From assembly GCF_011383005.1 (NCBI RefSeq), contig NZ_CP049935.1, positions 3,224,001 through 3,288,000 on the forward strand: a stretch of DNA of 64,000 bases, read 5' to 3'. The stretch comes from Phycicoccus sp. HDW14 (lineage in GTDB: Bacteria > Actinomycetota > Actinomycetes > Actinomycetales > Dermatophilaceae). Below are positions 44,069 through 53,263 of the stretch, in pieces (positions within the stretch are counted from its first letter, which is position 1; each line of letters opens with the position of its first letter). The notes under the pieces are model-generated. The model was not told the DNA's origin. It was given only the letters and a program-made list of their open reading frames with translations, and did no database searches. A program made the position numbers and the translations under genes.

Positions 44069-45373
44069 TCAGCCCGCGAGGACGAAGTAGCGCAGCCAGA
44101 CGTAGGGCACGCAGATGCCGATGGTCGCCGCGGTCACGATGAGGCCGTACCTCGTGAAGGTCCAGAACGAGATCGGGTGGTCGTTGCGCTTGGCGATGCC
44201 CGTGATGACGACGTTGGCGCTGGCACCGATCGCGGTCGCGTTGCCCCCGAGGTCGGCGCCCAGGGCCAGCGCCCACCACAGCGACTGCCGGCCGGGTGGC
44301 AGCCCGGCTCCGGGACCGACGAGGTCGTGCACGAGCGGTGACATCGTCGCCACGTACGGGATGTTGTCGACGATGCCGGAGAGGGCCGCCGACCCGACGA
44401 GGATGCCCTGCGCGGCGGCGAGGTAGTTCTCGCCGATGGCGTCGGTCAGGGAGCCGGCGAGGTCACCGATGATCCCGGCCTTGACGAGCGAGCCGACCAT
44501 GACGAACAGGCCGGCGAAGAACAGGAGGGTCTCCCACTCGACGTCAGCGAGGAACTTCTCGGACGGCAGGCGCGAGGCGAGCACCGAGGCCCCGGCGCCG
44601 AGCAGCGCGACGAGCGAGGGGTCGAGGCCGGTCAGGGGGTGGGTCAGGAAGCCGACCAGGACGGCGCCGAGGATGAGGAGCATCCGTCGCAGCAGGCGGG
44701 GGTCGCTGATGGTCTCTCGCGGGGTCAGGGCCATGACGGCCTCGGCGCGCTCCGGGTCGTAGCGCAGCCGCCGACCCCAGAGCAGCCAGGCGAGGAGGAC
44801 GAAGACGCCGAGCAGCACGACGACGACCGGCGCGAGGTGGACGAGGAAGTCGTTGAAGGTCAGCCCGGCCCGGCTCGCGATGATGATGTTCGGCGGGTCG
44901 CCGATGAGGGTCGCGGTTCCGCCGATGTTGCTCGCCATCGCCTCGGCGAGGAGGAAGGGCACCGGGGCCAGCGCCAGCCGGTCGCAGAGCAGGAGGGTGA
45001 CCGGCGCGACGAGCAGGACGGTCGTGACGTTGTCGAGCAGCGCCGAGGCGACCGCCGTGATGACGATGAGCAGCGCCATCATCCGGAAGGGCCGGGCCCT
45101 GGACCGTTGGGCGGCCCAGATCGCGACGAACTCGAAGACGCCGGTCTGGCGCAGGATGCCGACGATGATCATCATCCCCAGGAGCAGGAAGATGACGTTC
45201 CAGTCGACACCGGTGTCCTCGGAGAAGAAGACGTCCTCGCCGCGGACCACCCCGATGAGCACCATCGCCGCCGCGCCGCCGAGGGCGACGGCCGTGCGGT
45301 TGAGCTTCTCGGTCGCGATGAGGACGTAGGCGCCGACGAAGACGGCGACCGCGAGGACGGAGGTCACGCTCAC
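44069..45373 (-). CDS. SLC13/ArsB/NhaD-type ion transporter
   Basis: This 434-residue membrane protein has about ten to twelve hydrophobic segments, MIIVGILRQTGVFEFVAIW and ALLDNVTTVLLVAPVTLLLC (the conserved DNVTT motif), and SNIGGTATLIGDPPNIIIAS with the GDPPN signature of the ArsB/NhaD superfamily. It probably moves an anion or Na+ across the membrane. The GTG at 45373 overlaps the CBS gene stop by four bases, so the two are co-translated and the CBS protein probably regulates this transporter. Confidence 0.9.
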   Translation of the reverse strand: MSVTSVLAVAVFVGAYVLIATEKLNRTAVALGGAAAMVLIGVVRGEDVFFSEDTGVDWNVIFLLLGMMIIVGILRQTGVFEFVAIWAAQRSRARPFRMMALLIVITAVASALLDNVTTVLLVAPVTLLLCDRLALAPVPFLLAEAMASNIGGTATLIGDPPNIIIASRAGLTFNDFLVHLAPVVVVLLGVFVLLAWLLWGRRLRYDPERAEAVMALTPRETISDPRLLRRMLLILGAVLVGFLTHPLTGLDPSLVALLGAGASVLASRLPSEKFLADVEWETLLFFAGLFVMVGSLVKAGIIGDLAGSLTDAIGENYLAAAQGILVGSAALSGIVDNIPYVATMSPLVHDLVGPGAGLPPGRQSLWWALALGADLGGNATAIGASANVVITGIAKRNDHPISFWTFTRYGLIVTAATIGICVPYVWLRYFVLAG

Positions 45374-45921
45374 GGCGCCTCACGGCTCGGAGCCGACTCG
45401 TCGGGCGTGCCGCGCAGGATGATGTCCTTCTCGAGGCGGCGGCGGATGAGGTCGCTGTCCTGCCCGGCGGCCGAGGCGATGGCCGCGAGCACCCGGGACA
45501 TCGTCAGCACCCCGTGGAAGGTCCCGTCGCGGTCGCGGACCAGGACCATCGGGCTGTGGCTGCCGTCCATCGCCGAGGCGATCTCGAGCAGGGTGTCCTC
45601 GGGGAGGACCGCGGGAGGGGTCGTCGCGGTCAGCTTCTCGTCGTCGAGCAGGTCGCCGATCGTCGCCTCGTTGAGGCGGCGGCACAGGTCGTCGGCGCCC
45701 TTCTCGTCGTAGGCGTGCACGAGCGTGCGGTCGTCGCGCACCCAGCGGGGCAGCACCAGGCCGAACAGCTGGCTCCCGGGGATGACCGCGATCGGCACCC
45801 CCGACTCGTCGGCGACGACGAGGGCCGAGAGCCGGTACTCGGCGACGACGCGGGCCGCCTCGGCGCCCGTGGTCGAGCGCCTGACGGTGGGGACCTGCTC
45901 GACGAGCTCTTCGGCGCGCAT
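45370..45921 (-). CDS. CBS-domain protein, probable transporter regulator
   Basis: This 183-residue protein contains two CBS motifs: VEQVPTVRRSTTGAEAARVV with ALVVADESGVPIAVIPGSQL, and AVLPEDTLLEIASAMDGSHS with MVLVRDRDGTFHGVLTMSRV. CBS pairs bind adenosyl nucleotides and gate transporters or enzymes. The ATG at 45919-45921 is 31 bases after the NagA stop, and its own stop overlaps the transporter GTG. The end of the coding region is the TGA at 45370-45372. Confidence 0.9.
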   Translation of the reverse strand: MRAEELVEQVPTVRRSTTGAEAARVVAEYRLSALVVADESGVPIAVIPGSQLFGLVLPRWVRDDRTLVHAYDEKGADDLCRRLNEATIGDLLDDEKLTATTPPAVLPEDTLLEIASAMDGSHSPMVLVRDRDGTFHGVLTMSRVLAAIASAAGQDSDLIRRRLEKDIILRGTPDESAPSREAP

Positions 45922-45952
45922 GGTGGCTGCCTCTCCGGTGCGGTGGTCGTGC

Positions 45953-46887
45953 TCAGGGGGTGTCGGGCAGGCCGAGGGCGCGCCGGGGGTGCGGGTGGCG
46001 GCCGTCAGCACGTCCTCCTCGGGGAGCCCGGCCACCTCCACCGCCCAGCGCACGCAGTCGGCGAGGGTCGAGGTGCCGCCGGCGATCGAGCCGGTGCTCA
46101 CGGTGCGGGCGGTGCCGTCGGCGACGACGACCTCGAGGCTGCCGAGCCGGTAGCGCCCGTCGCCGAGACCGGTGGCGGCCATCGCGTCGGACACGAGCAC
46201 GACGGCGTCCGGCCCGACCGTGTCGAAGACCATCCGCACGACCTCGGGAGCGACGTGCACCCCGTCGGTGATCAGCTCGAGGACCGCCTCGCCCCGGGCG
46301 GCGGCGGCCAGGGCGGCGGCGACCGGCCCGCCGGCGCGGTGGTGCAGCGGCGGCATCCCGTTGAAGAGGTGCGTCACGAGCGCCGGCGATCCCTGGAGGT
46401 CGGCGACCTCTGCCAGCGTGCGCGCCGTGCGGGCGGCGTCGGCCTCGGTGTGCCCGACGGACGGCCGGATGCCGTGCTCGACGAGGGCGCGCACGAGGGC
46501 GTCCGCACCGGGCAGCTCGGGGGCGAAGGTCATGTGCCGCAGCGCGTCCGGGGCTCCGGCCAGGGCCACCGCCTCGGCGAGGCGCTCGACGAGCGAGGGG
46601 TCGGGGTCGGTGAGGGCGGCGGGGTCGTGGGCCCCGCGGCGGCCCTCGGCGAGGAACGGGCCCTCGAGGTGGATGCCGGCCAGCGTCCCGTCCGCCACGA
46701 GCGGTGCGAGCGTCGTCACCCGGGCGACGAGGTCGTCGAACGGTGCCGAGACGAGGCTGGCGACGAGGCGCTCGACGCCGGCCGAGTGGTGGTGGGCGGC
46801 GGCGGTGCGGGTGCCCTCGGTCGTGCCACCGAGCTCGGCGCCGGCGGCACCGTGGCAGTGGATGTCGACGAGCCCGGTCACGTCCAC
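45953..46887 (-). CDS. nagA: N-acetylglucosamine-6-phosphate deacetylase-like amidohydrolase (short, one apparent frameshift)
   Basis: The protein has VDIHCHGAAGAELGG (metal-binding HxH), GIHLEGPFL (catalytic-side E), SVGHTEADAART, THLFNGMPPLHHRAGG and ELITDGVHV, all classic NagA motifs. It ends in a frame change at a G run 45985-45989 (five bases where six give RRALGLPDTP then stop). At about 311 residues it lacks the first 50 or so residues of the usual NagA, including part of the N-terminal beta-sandwich. The GTG at 46887 is the only sensible start before the divergent M50 gene. It removes acetyl from GlcNAc-6-phosphate in amino-sugar catabolism. Confidence 0.88.
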
Positions 46888-46931
46888 CGACGCTACCGGG
46901 TCCCCGCGCGCGGGTGCACAGGTGCGGCGGC

Positions 46932-46937
46932 TACGGT
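46932..46937 (+). promoter_or_regulatory. -10 element of the leaderless M50 peptidase transcript
   Basis: TACGGT ends ten bases before the GTG at 46947 and four before the GTG at 46941; the spacing favours the former as a leaderless start. Confidence 0.4.
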
Positions 46938-46946
46938 CCGGTGCCC

Positions 46947-47648
46947 GTGGACGTCGACGAGGTGTGGCAGCGGCTGCAGCCGGTGGGCGAGGTGTCGCTC
47001 ATCGGGCGGCCGGTGCTCGTCGTGCTGCTGGCGGCAATCGTGGCCGTCGGGGTCGGGCCGGTGTGGCGGGTGCTGCGCCTCGGGGTGACGCTCGTGCACG
47101 AGCTCGGGCACGCCGGCGTCGGCATCCTCTGCGGGCGGCGCTTCACCGGGTTCGTGCTCCGGGGCGACATGAGCGGGCACGCCGTGACGGTCGGCCCGGC
47201 GCGCGGGCCCGGGCGGGTCGCGACGACGTGGGCCGGCTACCCGGCGCCCGCGGTCGTCGGGGCCGCGGCCGTGTGGCTCGCGGGACGCGGCTGGGGTCCG
47301 ACCGTGCTGGGCGTCGTGCTCCTGGTGCTGCTCGTGGCCCTCGTGCGCTCGCGCTCGGTGCTCACCGCCGTCGTCGTGCTCGGGGTCGGGGCGGTCACGG
47401 CGTGGCTGTGGTGGTCGGGGTCGGACCGGCTGCACGCCCAGGTCCTCGTCGGGACGGGCGTCGTGCTCGTCGTCGGCGCGTGGCGCCACCTCGCGGCGGT
47501 GGCCGGGACCCGTGACAGCTCGACGAGCGACGCGGCGGTGCTCGCCCGGCTGACCGGTGTGCCGAGGCTCGTGTGGGTAGCGACCTTCGCGCTGGTGTGC
47601 GCCGCCGCCACCTGGGTCGTCGCGACGACCGTCCTCGCCGCCCTCTGA
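46947..47648 (+). CDS. M50 family membrane peptidase
   Basis: This 233-residue membrane protein has LGVTLVHELGHAGVGILCGR with the zinc HExxH motif in a hydrophobic helix. It then has GDMSGHAVTVGPARGPGRV, a pattern of short M50 proteins, and several hydrophobic helices. The start may be GTG 46947 or GTG 46941; a TACGGT box favours 46947. It may cleave a membrane protein or be a pseudo-protease; no substrate is seen nearby. Confidence 0.85.
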   Translation: MDVDEVWQRLQPVGEVSLIGRPVLVVLLAAIVAVGVGPVWRVLRLGVTLVHELGHAGVGILCGRRFTGFVLRGDMSGHAVTVGPARGPGRVATTWAGYPAPAVVGAAAVWLAGRGWGPTVLGVVLLVLLVALVRSRSVLTAVVVLGVGAVTAWLWWSGSDRLHAQVLVGTGVVLVVGAWRHLAAVAGTRDSSTSDAAVLARLTGVPRLVWVATFALVCAAATWVVATTVLAAL

Positions 47649-47666
47649 CCCCTCCGAGCTCGACTT

Positions 47667-47727
47667 ATTGCCCAGGACCCACCGCGCGGGGCCCTGAATC
47701 GACCCCTGGCGGTGGGTTCTGGGCAAT
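47667..47727. repeat. Long palindrome, family B copy 2
   Basis: ATTGCCCAGGACCCACCG (47667-47684) pairs with 47710-47727 with one mismatch. The sequence matches the element at 32779-32839. It lies between the convergent stops of the M50 gene and the MalG-like permease, a terminator position for both. Confidence 0.85.
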
Positions 47728-47745
47728 GAGTCGGGAAGACCCGGG

Positions 47746-48570
47746 TTACTTGACGGAGCCGGCGGTCAGGCCGCCGACGAGGTGCTTCTCGATGAGCGCG
47801 AAGAGGATGACGACCGGCACGACGGCGATGACCGAGGCGGCGAACAGCTGGTCCCAGTTCTGCTCGTAGCCGGTGACGTAGGACCGGAACCCGACGGTCA
47901 GCGGCTTCTTGTCGTCGTCGATCATCAGGGTCAGCGCGACGACGTACTCGTTCCACGCCGCGATGAACGTGAAGATCACGGCGGTGACGAGCCCGGGCAG
48001 CGTCAGGGGCAGCATGATGCGGCGGAGCATCCCGACCCGCCCGACGCCGTCGAGCGCCGCGGCCTCCTCGACCTCGAGCGGGATCGAGGAGAAGAAGCCG
48101 TGGAGGATCCAGATCGCGAAGGCGAGGTTGAAGGCCGCGTTCGTGATGATCAGCGCCCCGTAGGTGTTGATCATGTTCAGCTCGAAGAACTGCCGGTACA
48201 GCCCGACGACGAGCGAGGTCGGCGCGAACATCTGGGTGATGAGCACGACGAGCAGGAACGCCCCCCGCCCCGGGAAGCGGTGCCGCGCGGTCATGAACGC
48301 CGCCGGGATGGCCACGACGATGACCACCGCCGTCGCGCCGAGCGAGACGATGAGCGAGGTCAGCAGCCAGTGCGGGAAGCGGCCGTCGGTGACCACCGTG
48401 AGGTAGGTGTCGAACTGCCACACCCGCGGCAGGAACGACGGCGGGGTGGTCTTGACGTCGGTGCTCGTGCGAAAGCTGTCGAGCACCATCACGAGGTACG
48501 GCGCGAGGAACACGAGCCCGACGACGGCCGCGGTGAACGCGACGAGCCGGGGGCGGCGGACCTTGGTCAT
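47746..48570 (-). CDS. Sugar ABC transporter permease, MalG-like (second importer)
   Basis: This 274-residue membrane protein has six hydrophobic helices and the EAA motif VEEAAALDGVGRVGMLRRIM. The ATG at 48568-48570 overlaps the preceding permease stop by four bases. It ends with the typical LVGGLTAGSVK tail. It is the last gene of a substrate-binding protein, MalF-like and MalG-like run on the minus strand. No ATPase is encoded here either. Confidence 0.93.
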   Translation of the reverse strand: MTKVRRPRLVAFTAAVVGLVFLAPYLVMVLDSFRTSTDVKTTPPSFLPRVWQFDTYLTVVTDGRFPHWLLTSLIVSLGATAVVIVVAIPAAFMTARHRFPGRGAFLLVVLITQMFAPTSLVVGLYRQFFELNMINTYGALIITNAAFNLAFAIWILHGFFSSIPLEVEEAAALDGVGRVGMLRRIMLPLTLPGLVTAVIFTFIAAWNEYVVALTLMIDDDKKPLTVGFRSYVTGYEQNWDQLFAASVIAVVPVVILFALIEKHLVGGLTAGSVK

Positions 48571-49535
48571 CGCGACGTCTCCTCGCGCCAGTTGACGAGC
48601 TTCAGGTAGACGAGCACGACGACGAGGATGATCGCGACGTTGATGATGCCCGTGGCGGCCGACATCCCGACGTCCTTCTCCTGGCTCTTGAACGCGAGCT
48701 TGTACATGAACGTGATGAGGGTGTCGTGGCCGAAGCCGGGGTTGCGGTCGTTGAGCGTGTAGATGATCGGGAAGCTGTTGAACACGTAGATCGTGTTGAG
48801 CACGGTGGCGATGAGCATCGCGGGGCGCAGCAGCGGGAAGGTGATCTGCCGCCAGCGCTGCCAGGGCGAGGCGCCGTCGACCTCGGCGGCCTCCATGACG
48901 TCGTCGGGGATCGCGTTGAGCCCGGCGATGAAGACGAAGATCGTGAACGGCAGCGACACGAAGACGCCGACGACGACCATCGAGGCCATCGTGAAGCGGT
49001 CGTCGCCGAGGAACGAGATCGGTGTCGAGATGACGTGCAGCTTGAGCAGCACGTGGTTGACCAGCCCGTAGTTGTCGTCGTACAGCAGGACGAACAGCTG
49101 GCTGGTGATGACGAGCGAGGCGGCCCACGGCACGATGACCGCCCAGCGCACGAAGCGCCGGCCCGGGAAGTCCTTGACGAGCAGCTGGGCCAGGGCCAGC
49201 GACAGGACGATGGTGATGGCCACGACGGCGACCACCCAGACGACGGTGTTCTTCAGCACCACCGGGAGGTCGGGGTAGCTGAGCACCTTCGTGTAGTTGT
49301 CCCAGCCCGCGGCGCCCTTGTAGAGCCCGGTGATGGAGTACTCGGAGCGCGAGGCCCGGAAGAGCATGATCGCCGGGAACACCACGACCCCGACGATGAG
49401 GAGGATCGCCGGGGTCAGCCAGAGCAGCGCGACGGGGGCGCTGACCCGGCCGACCCCGGAGGACCGCCGCCGCTGGCGGGGTCCCCCGGGGGTCGTGCGG
49501 GCCGACGGCGCCTGGACGTCGCCGGTCGTCGTCAC
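48567..49535 (-). CDS. Sugar ABC transporter permease, MalF-like (second importer)
   Basis: This 322-residue membrane protein has a basic, Arg-rich N-terminal tail, six hydrophobic helices and the EAA loop MEAAEVDGASPWQRWRQIT. The GTG at 49535 is five bases after the substrate-binding protein stop. It works with the MalG-like permease and lipoprotein as a CUT1 importer. Confidence 0.93.
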   Translation of the reverse strand: MTTTGDVQAPSARTTPGGPRQRRRSSGVGRVSAPVALLWLTPAILLIVGVVVFPAIMLFRASRSEYSITGLYKGAAGWDNYTKVLSYPDLPVVLKNTVVWVVAVVAITIVLSLALAQLLVKDFPGRRFVRWAVIVPWAASLVITSQLFVLLYDDNYGLVNHVLLKLHVISTPISFLGDDRFTMASMVVVGVFVSLPFTIFVFIAGLNAIPDDVMEAAEVDGASPWQRWRQITFPLLRPAMLIATVLNTIYVFNSFPIIYTLNDRNPGFGHDTLITFMYKLAFKSQEKDVGMSAATGIINVAIILVVVLVYLKLVNWREETSR

Positions 49536-49540
49536 GTCGG

Positions 49541-50796
49541 TCAGCCCCCGGCCTCGGCGGACTTCTGGAGCTTGTCGAGGGTGGCCTTCGGGTCACCGGT
49601 GATGCCGCCACCGAGGTTCTGCTGCACGGCGAGCTTGACCTTGTCCCACGTCGGGTCGTCGGTGGGGGTCAGGCGGGCGTTCGGCAGGGTGTCGAGGTAG
49701 ACCTTGAGCTTGTCGTCCTTCTGGAAGTACTCGACGCCCGAGGTCGTCACCGGGAGGAAGCCCTCCTTCTCGATGAACGTGTTGATCTGGTCCTTCGAGT
49801 AGTAGAGCTCGTAGAACGCCTTGACCGCGTCCTGGTTGCCCTTCTTCTTGAAGGCCATGAGGTAGTCGGTGACACCGAAGGTCTTGCTCTCGGAACCGTC
49901 GTTGCTCGGGAACGGCGCGACCGCGTACTTGACGGTGCCGTCCTTGTCGAGGTCACCGGCCAGCGGCGAGAAGCCGACGACCATCCCGGCCTTGCCCGAC
50001 TTGAAGAGGTCGAAGGCGTCGGCGCGGTTGGTGCGGGCAGGGTTCGACTGCGTGAGACCGGCCGCCGCGAGCTTCTTCATGAAGGTCAGGGTCTCGACGT
50101 TCTTGTCCGAGTTGATCGACCACGTGCCGTCGGTCTTCCAGTCGCCGCCGTTGTTGAACAGCCACATCGAGAACTCGCCCTGCGACTCCTCCGGGCCGAG
50201 CGGCATCGCGTAGCCGGTGTTGCCGGTCGCCTTGACCTTCTGGGCGTCGGCCTCGAGCTCGGCCCAGGTCGTCGGCGGGCCGAGATGCCGGCCTTGCTGA
50301 AGAGGTCGGTGTTGTAGAAGAGCGCGCGGGCGCTGCTGAGGTCCGGGAAGCCGTAGAACTTGCCGTCGTAGGTGCCGTACTTGACGAAGGTCGGGAGGAT
50401 GTCGGACTTGACCTCCGAGGGCAGGACGTCGTCGGCGCTGTAGAGCAGGCCGTCCTTGGCGTAGCTGGCGTACGCGTTGAGGTTGAGGATGTCCGGCGGC
50501 TGGTTGTTCTGGATCATCGTCGAGGACTGCTGGTCGATGTTGTCCCAGCTGACGACGTTGACGTCGAGCGTGTACCCGTACTTGCTCTTGTACTCCTTGG
50601 CGAAGGCGTCCCAGAACGCCTTGGTGTTGTCCTTGGAGTACTCGGCGGCCATGAGGGTGATGGTCGTGGCCTTGTCGCCGCTGCCGCCCGAGTCACCCCC
50701 GGCGTCGCCCGCACCACTGCCCCCGCCACACGCGCCGAGCAGCAGCGCCGGGACGAGCGCCCCGACCGCGACCGCGGCCCTTGTCGACTTCCCCAT
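49541..50796 (-). CDS. Sugar ABC transporter substrate-binding lipoprotein (second importer, one apparent frameshift)
   Basis: The lipoprotein signal is clear (LLLGAC, lipid-anchored Cys23). The body has TITLMAAEYSKDNTKAFWD and QNNQPPDILNLNAYASYAKD, matching family 1 solute-binding proteins, and ends in the expected ATLDKLQKSAEAGG. A frame change at a G run 50277-50279 (three bases where four restore ISAPPTTWAEL) splits the gene; corrected length is 418 residues. It is divergent from a ROK repressor and a ROK kinase, so it is likely induced by the same sugar. The ligand is unknown. Confidence 0.9.
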
Positions 50797-50938
50797 GTCA
50801 CGTCCTCGTCTCTCTCGCAGGCACCCGGGCGTCCGGGGCGTCGAGGTGGGTCGTCCGCGGCGCGCTCGGCCGGGACGAGGGGCGGTCGCCGGGGCGACCC
50901 TGCCCTCGAGCCCGTGGCCGGAAACTCACCATGGACAG

Positions 50939-50955
50939 TTACGAATGATTCGTAA
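50939..50955. promoter_or_regulatory. Perfect palindromic operator for the ROK repressor
   Basis: TTACGAAT-G-ATTCGTAA is a perfect 8-base inverted repeat with a single central base, AT-rich in an otherwise GC-rich window. It lies 143 bases upstream of the lipoprotein start and 51 bases before the ROK gene. It resembles the operators of ROK/Mlc-like sugar repressors. Confidence 0.75.
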
Positions 50956-51005
50956 ATAATCGTCCCCGACCGGACCCGCGTCAAGACCTTCGGGGGAGGA
51001 ACCTC

Positions 51006-52247
51006 GTGAGCGACACCGCACCGGTGGCCAAGGGGCCGCACGTGCTGCGGGGCATGAACCGTGCCGCCCTCCTCGACGCCCTCCGGCGCAGCGAGGGACC
51101 GGTGAGCCTCGCCGAGCTCGTCGCCCTCACGTCGCTGTCCCGGCCCGCGACGACGCGCTCCGTCGACGACCTGGTCGACCTCGGCCTCGTCGAGCGCACC
51201 GCCTCCCGGTCCGAGGGTGCCGTCGGCCGGCCGGCCCAGCGGGTCCGCTTCCGGCACGAGCTGGGCTGTGTCGCAGGCGTCCAGGTGAGCGCGCACGAGG
51301 TGCATGCCGTGCTCGCCGACCTCGGTGGCACCGTCGTCTCCGAGGTCCGGACGGCGACGACGGCCGTCGCCGACGAGGTCCTCGGGGCCGTGCTCGACGC
51401 CCTGCGCACGGTCGTCGCCGCGGACACCTCGGCCACCGGGCTGTGGGCCATCGGCATCGGGACGACGGGGGTCGTCGACGTCGGCACCGGACGGATCCGG
51501 ACGGCCTCGAACATCCCCGGATGGAGCGCGCTGCCCGTCACGGACCGGGTCGCCGAGGCGTTCGGGTGCCCGGTCCTCATCGACAACGACGTGCGCCTCG
51601 CGGCCCTCGCCGAGCGGACCGTCGGGGTCGCCCGAGGCATCGACACCTTCGCCTTCGTCCACTGGGACGAGCAGATCGGCACCGGCCTCGTCATCGACGG
51701 GACGCCGTACCGCGGCGCGACGATGGCCTCCGGCGAGCTCGGCCTCGTCGACGTGTTCCGCGACCCGGACGGTGCGGCGTCGGACGGCTCCTCCCTCCGC
51801 GAGGGCAGCCCGGGACCGTTCGAGCGACGGGTCTCGACCCTGGCCGTGCAGGCCCTCGCCGCCGACCTCGCGGAGCACGACCCGCTGGTCGCGTCCGCGC
51901 TGGTGGGCACAGAGCCCGCCGACGTGCTCGGCGCGCTGGTGCGGGCCGCGGACGCCGGGAGCGCCGAGGCGGCGGCGGCCGTGGAGCGGCTCGTCGGCTG
52001 GTTCTGCGCGGGCGTCGCCGCCCTCGTCCTCGTCGTCGACCCCGGGACGGTCGTCCTCGGCGGACGCACGAGCCGGGTCGGCCGGCCCCTCGCCGACGCC
52101 GTCCGCACCGAGCTCGGCCGCCGGACGCTGGACCCGCCGCGGGTGCTGCTCTCCGGCCTCGGGGACTCGGCGGTCGCGACCGGTGCCGTGCGGCTGGCCC
52201 TCACGGTGGTCGAGGCGCGCCTGGGTGACGCGGTGGCCGCGCCGTGA
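51006..52247 (+). CDS. ROK family transcriptional repressor
   Basis: This 413-residue protein has an N-terminal winged helix (LAELVALTSLSRPATTRSVDDL) and a ROK kinase-like sensor domain. In the sensor, GTTGVVDVGTGRIRTASNI and GCPVLIDNDVRLAALAE fit the sugar-binding region, while GELGLVDVFRDP corresponds to the usual ExGH segment but lacks its His. It therefore probably senses a sugar without phosphorylating it. The GTG at 51006 follows GGGGGAGGAACC. The stop overlaps the kinase GTG by four bases. Confidence 0.92.
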   Translation: MSDTAPVAKGPHVLRGMNRAALLDALRRSEGPVSLAELVALTSLSRPATTRSVDDLVDLGLVERTASRSEGAVGRPAQRVRFRHELGCVAGVQVSAHEVHAVLADLGGTVVSEVRTATTAVADEVLGAVLDALRTVVAADTSATGLWAIGIGTTGVVDVGTGRIRTASNIPGWSALPVTDRVAEAFGCPVLIDNDVRLAALAERTVGVARGIDTFAFVHWDEQIGTGLVIDGTPYRGATMASGELGLVDVFRDPDGAASDGSSLREGSPGPFERRVSTLAVQALAADLAEHDPLVASALVGTEPADVLGALVRAADAGSAEAAAAVERLVGWFCAGVAALVLVVDPGTVVLGGRTSRVGRPLADAVRTELGRRTLDPPRVLLSGLGDSAVATGAVRLALTVVEARLGDAVAAP

Positions 52248-53263
52248 CGGCCGACGGTGCGACGGCCGACGGTGCGACGGCCGCCGGTGCGACGGCCGAC
52301 GGTGCGACGGCCGCCGGTGTCGACGTCGGCGGGACCCGCATCAAGGCCGTGCTGCGTCGTGGCGACGTCGTCCTCGGCCGCCACGTCGAGCCGACGCCGG
52401 CCGACATCGCCTCGACGATGGGCCCCACGGTGGCGCGGGTGCTCGAGCGGCTCGTCGCGTCGGTCGAGGGGGCGCCGGCGCCGCAGCGCGTGGGGCTGGT
52501 CGTGCCCGGCCTCGTCGACGAGGCCGGCGGGCACGGAGTGTGGTCGGCGAACCTCGGCTGGAGCGACCTCGACCTGCGCGGTGCCCTCGCGGTCCACGTC
52601 ACCCCCGAGGTCGTCATCGGGCACGACGTGCGCGCCGGCCTGCTCGCCGAGCACCTGCTCGGCGCGGCCCGCGGCGTCGACGACGTGCTCTTCGTCCCCC
52701 TCGGCACCGGGCTGGCCGTGGCCCTGATGACGGGCGGCCGGGTGGTGCGCGGCAGCACCTGGACGGGTGAGCTCGGCCACGTGCGCGTCCAGCCGGACGG
52801 CCCCGAGTGCGGCTGCGGCCGACGCGGCTGCCTCGAGGTCGTCGCGGGCGCCACGGCCGTCGGACGTCGCTGGCGCGAGGCCGGACGGTCGGGGGACGCC
52901 TCCGACGTCGCGGCCGGGGTGGTCGCCGAGGACCCGGTGGCGAGCACCATCTGGCACGAGGCGGTGGGCTTCCTCGCCGGCGCCCTGGCCCCCGTGGTCG
53001 CCTCTGCCGGAACGCGACTCGTCGTCGTCGGCGGAGGGATGGCCGAGGCCGGACCGACCCTCCTCGACCCGTTGCACGCCGCGCTCACCGAGCTGCTGCC
53101 CGACCCGGACGGCGTCGCCGTGGTGCGGGCCGCCCTCGGCGAGTGGGCCGGGGCCATCGGGGCCAGCCACCTCGCGCCGACCGCACCCCCGGCGCCGCCC
53201 ACGGCCGACGGCGCGGACCCCGTCCGAGCGACCCTGTCCGTGACGGTGCCCGACCTGCCGTAG
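52244..53263 (+). CDS. ROK family sugar kinase (glucokinase-like)
   Basis: This 339-residue protein has the ATP-binding AAGVDVGGTRIKAVL, the sugar-binding DEAGGHGVWSANLGWSDLDL and VVIGHDVRAGLLAEHL, the GELGHVRV His motif and the zinc-binding CGCGRRGCLE. All mark a functional ROK kinase. The first residues repeat TA(D/A)GA five times, encoded by a 15-base tandem repeat at 52246-52320. It probably phosphorylates the imported sugar. A TAGACT box lies at its stop codon and belongs to the next gene. Confidence 0.92.
   Translation: MTADGATADGATAAGATADGATAAGVDVGGTRIKAVLRRGDVVLGRHVEPTPADIASTMGPTVARVLERLVASVEGAPAPQRVGLVVPGLVDEAGGHGVWSANLGWSDLDLRGALAVHVTPEVVIGHDVRAGLLAEHLLGAARGVDDVLFVPLGTGLAVALMTGGRVVRGSTWTGELGHVRVQPDGPECGCGRRGCLEVVAGATAVGRRWREAGRSGDASDVAAGVVAEDPVASTIWHEAVGFLAGALAPVVASAGTRLVVVGGGMAEAGPTLLDPLHAALTELLPDPDGVAVVRAALGEWAGAIGASHLAPTAPPAPPTADGADPVRATLSVTVPDLP
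52246..52320. repeat. 15-base coding tandem repeat at the kinase N-terminus
   Basis: Five copies of a 15-base unit (TGACGGCCGACGGTG-like, with A/C change in the third and fifth) encode TADGA/TAAGA repeats at residues 2-26, before the first strand of the kinase fold. The unit keeps the frame, so copy number change would not break the protein. Confidence 0.8.
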
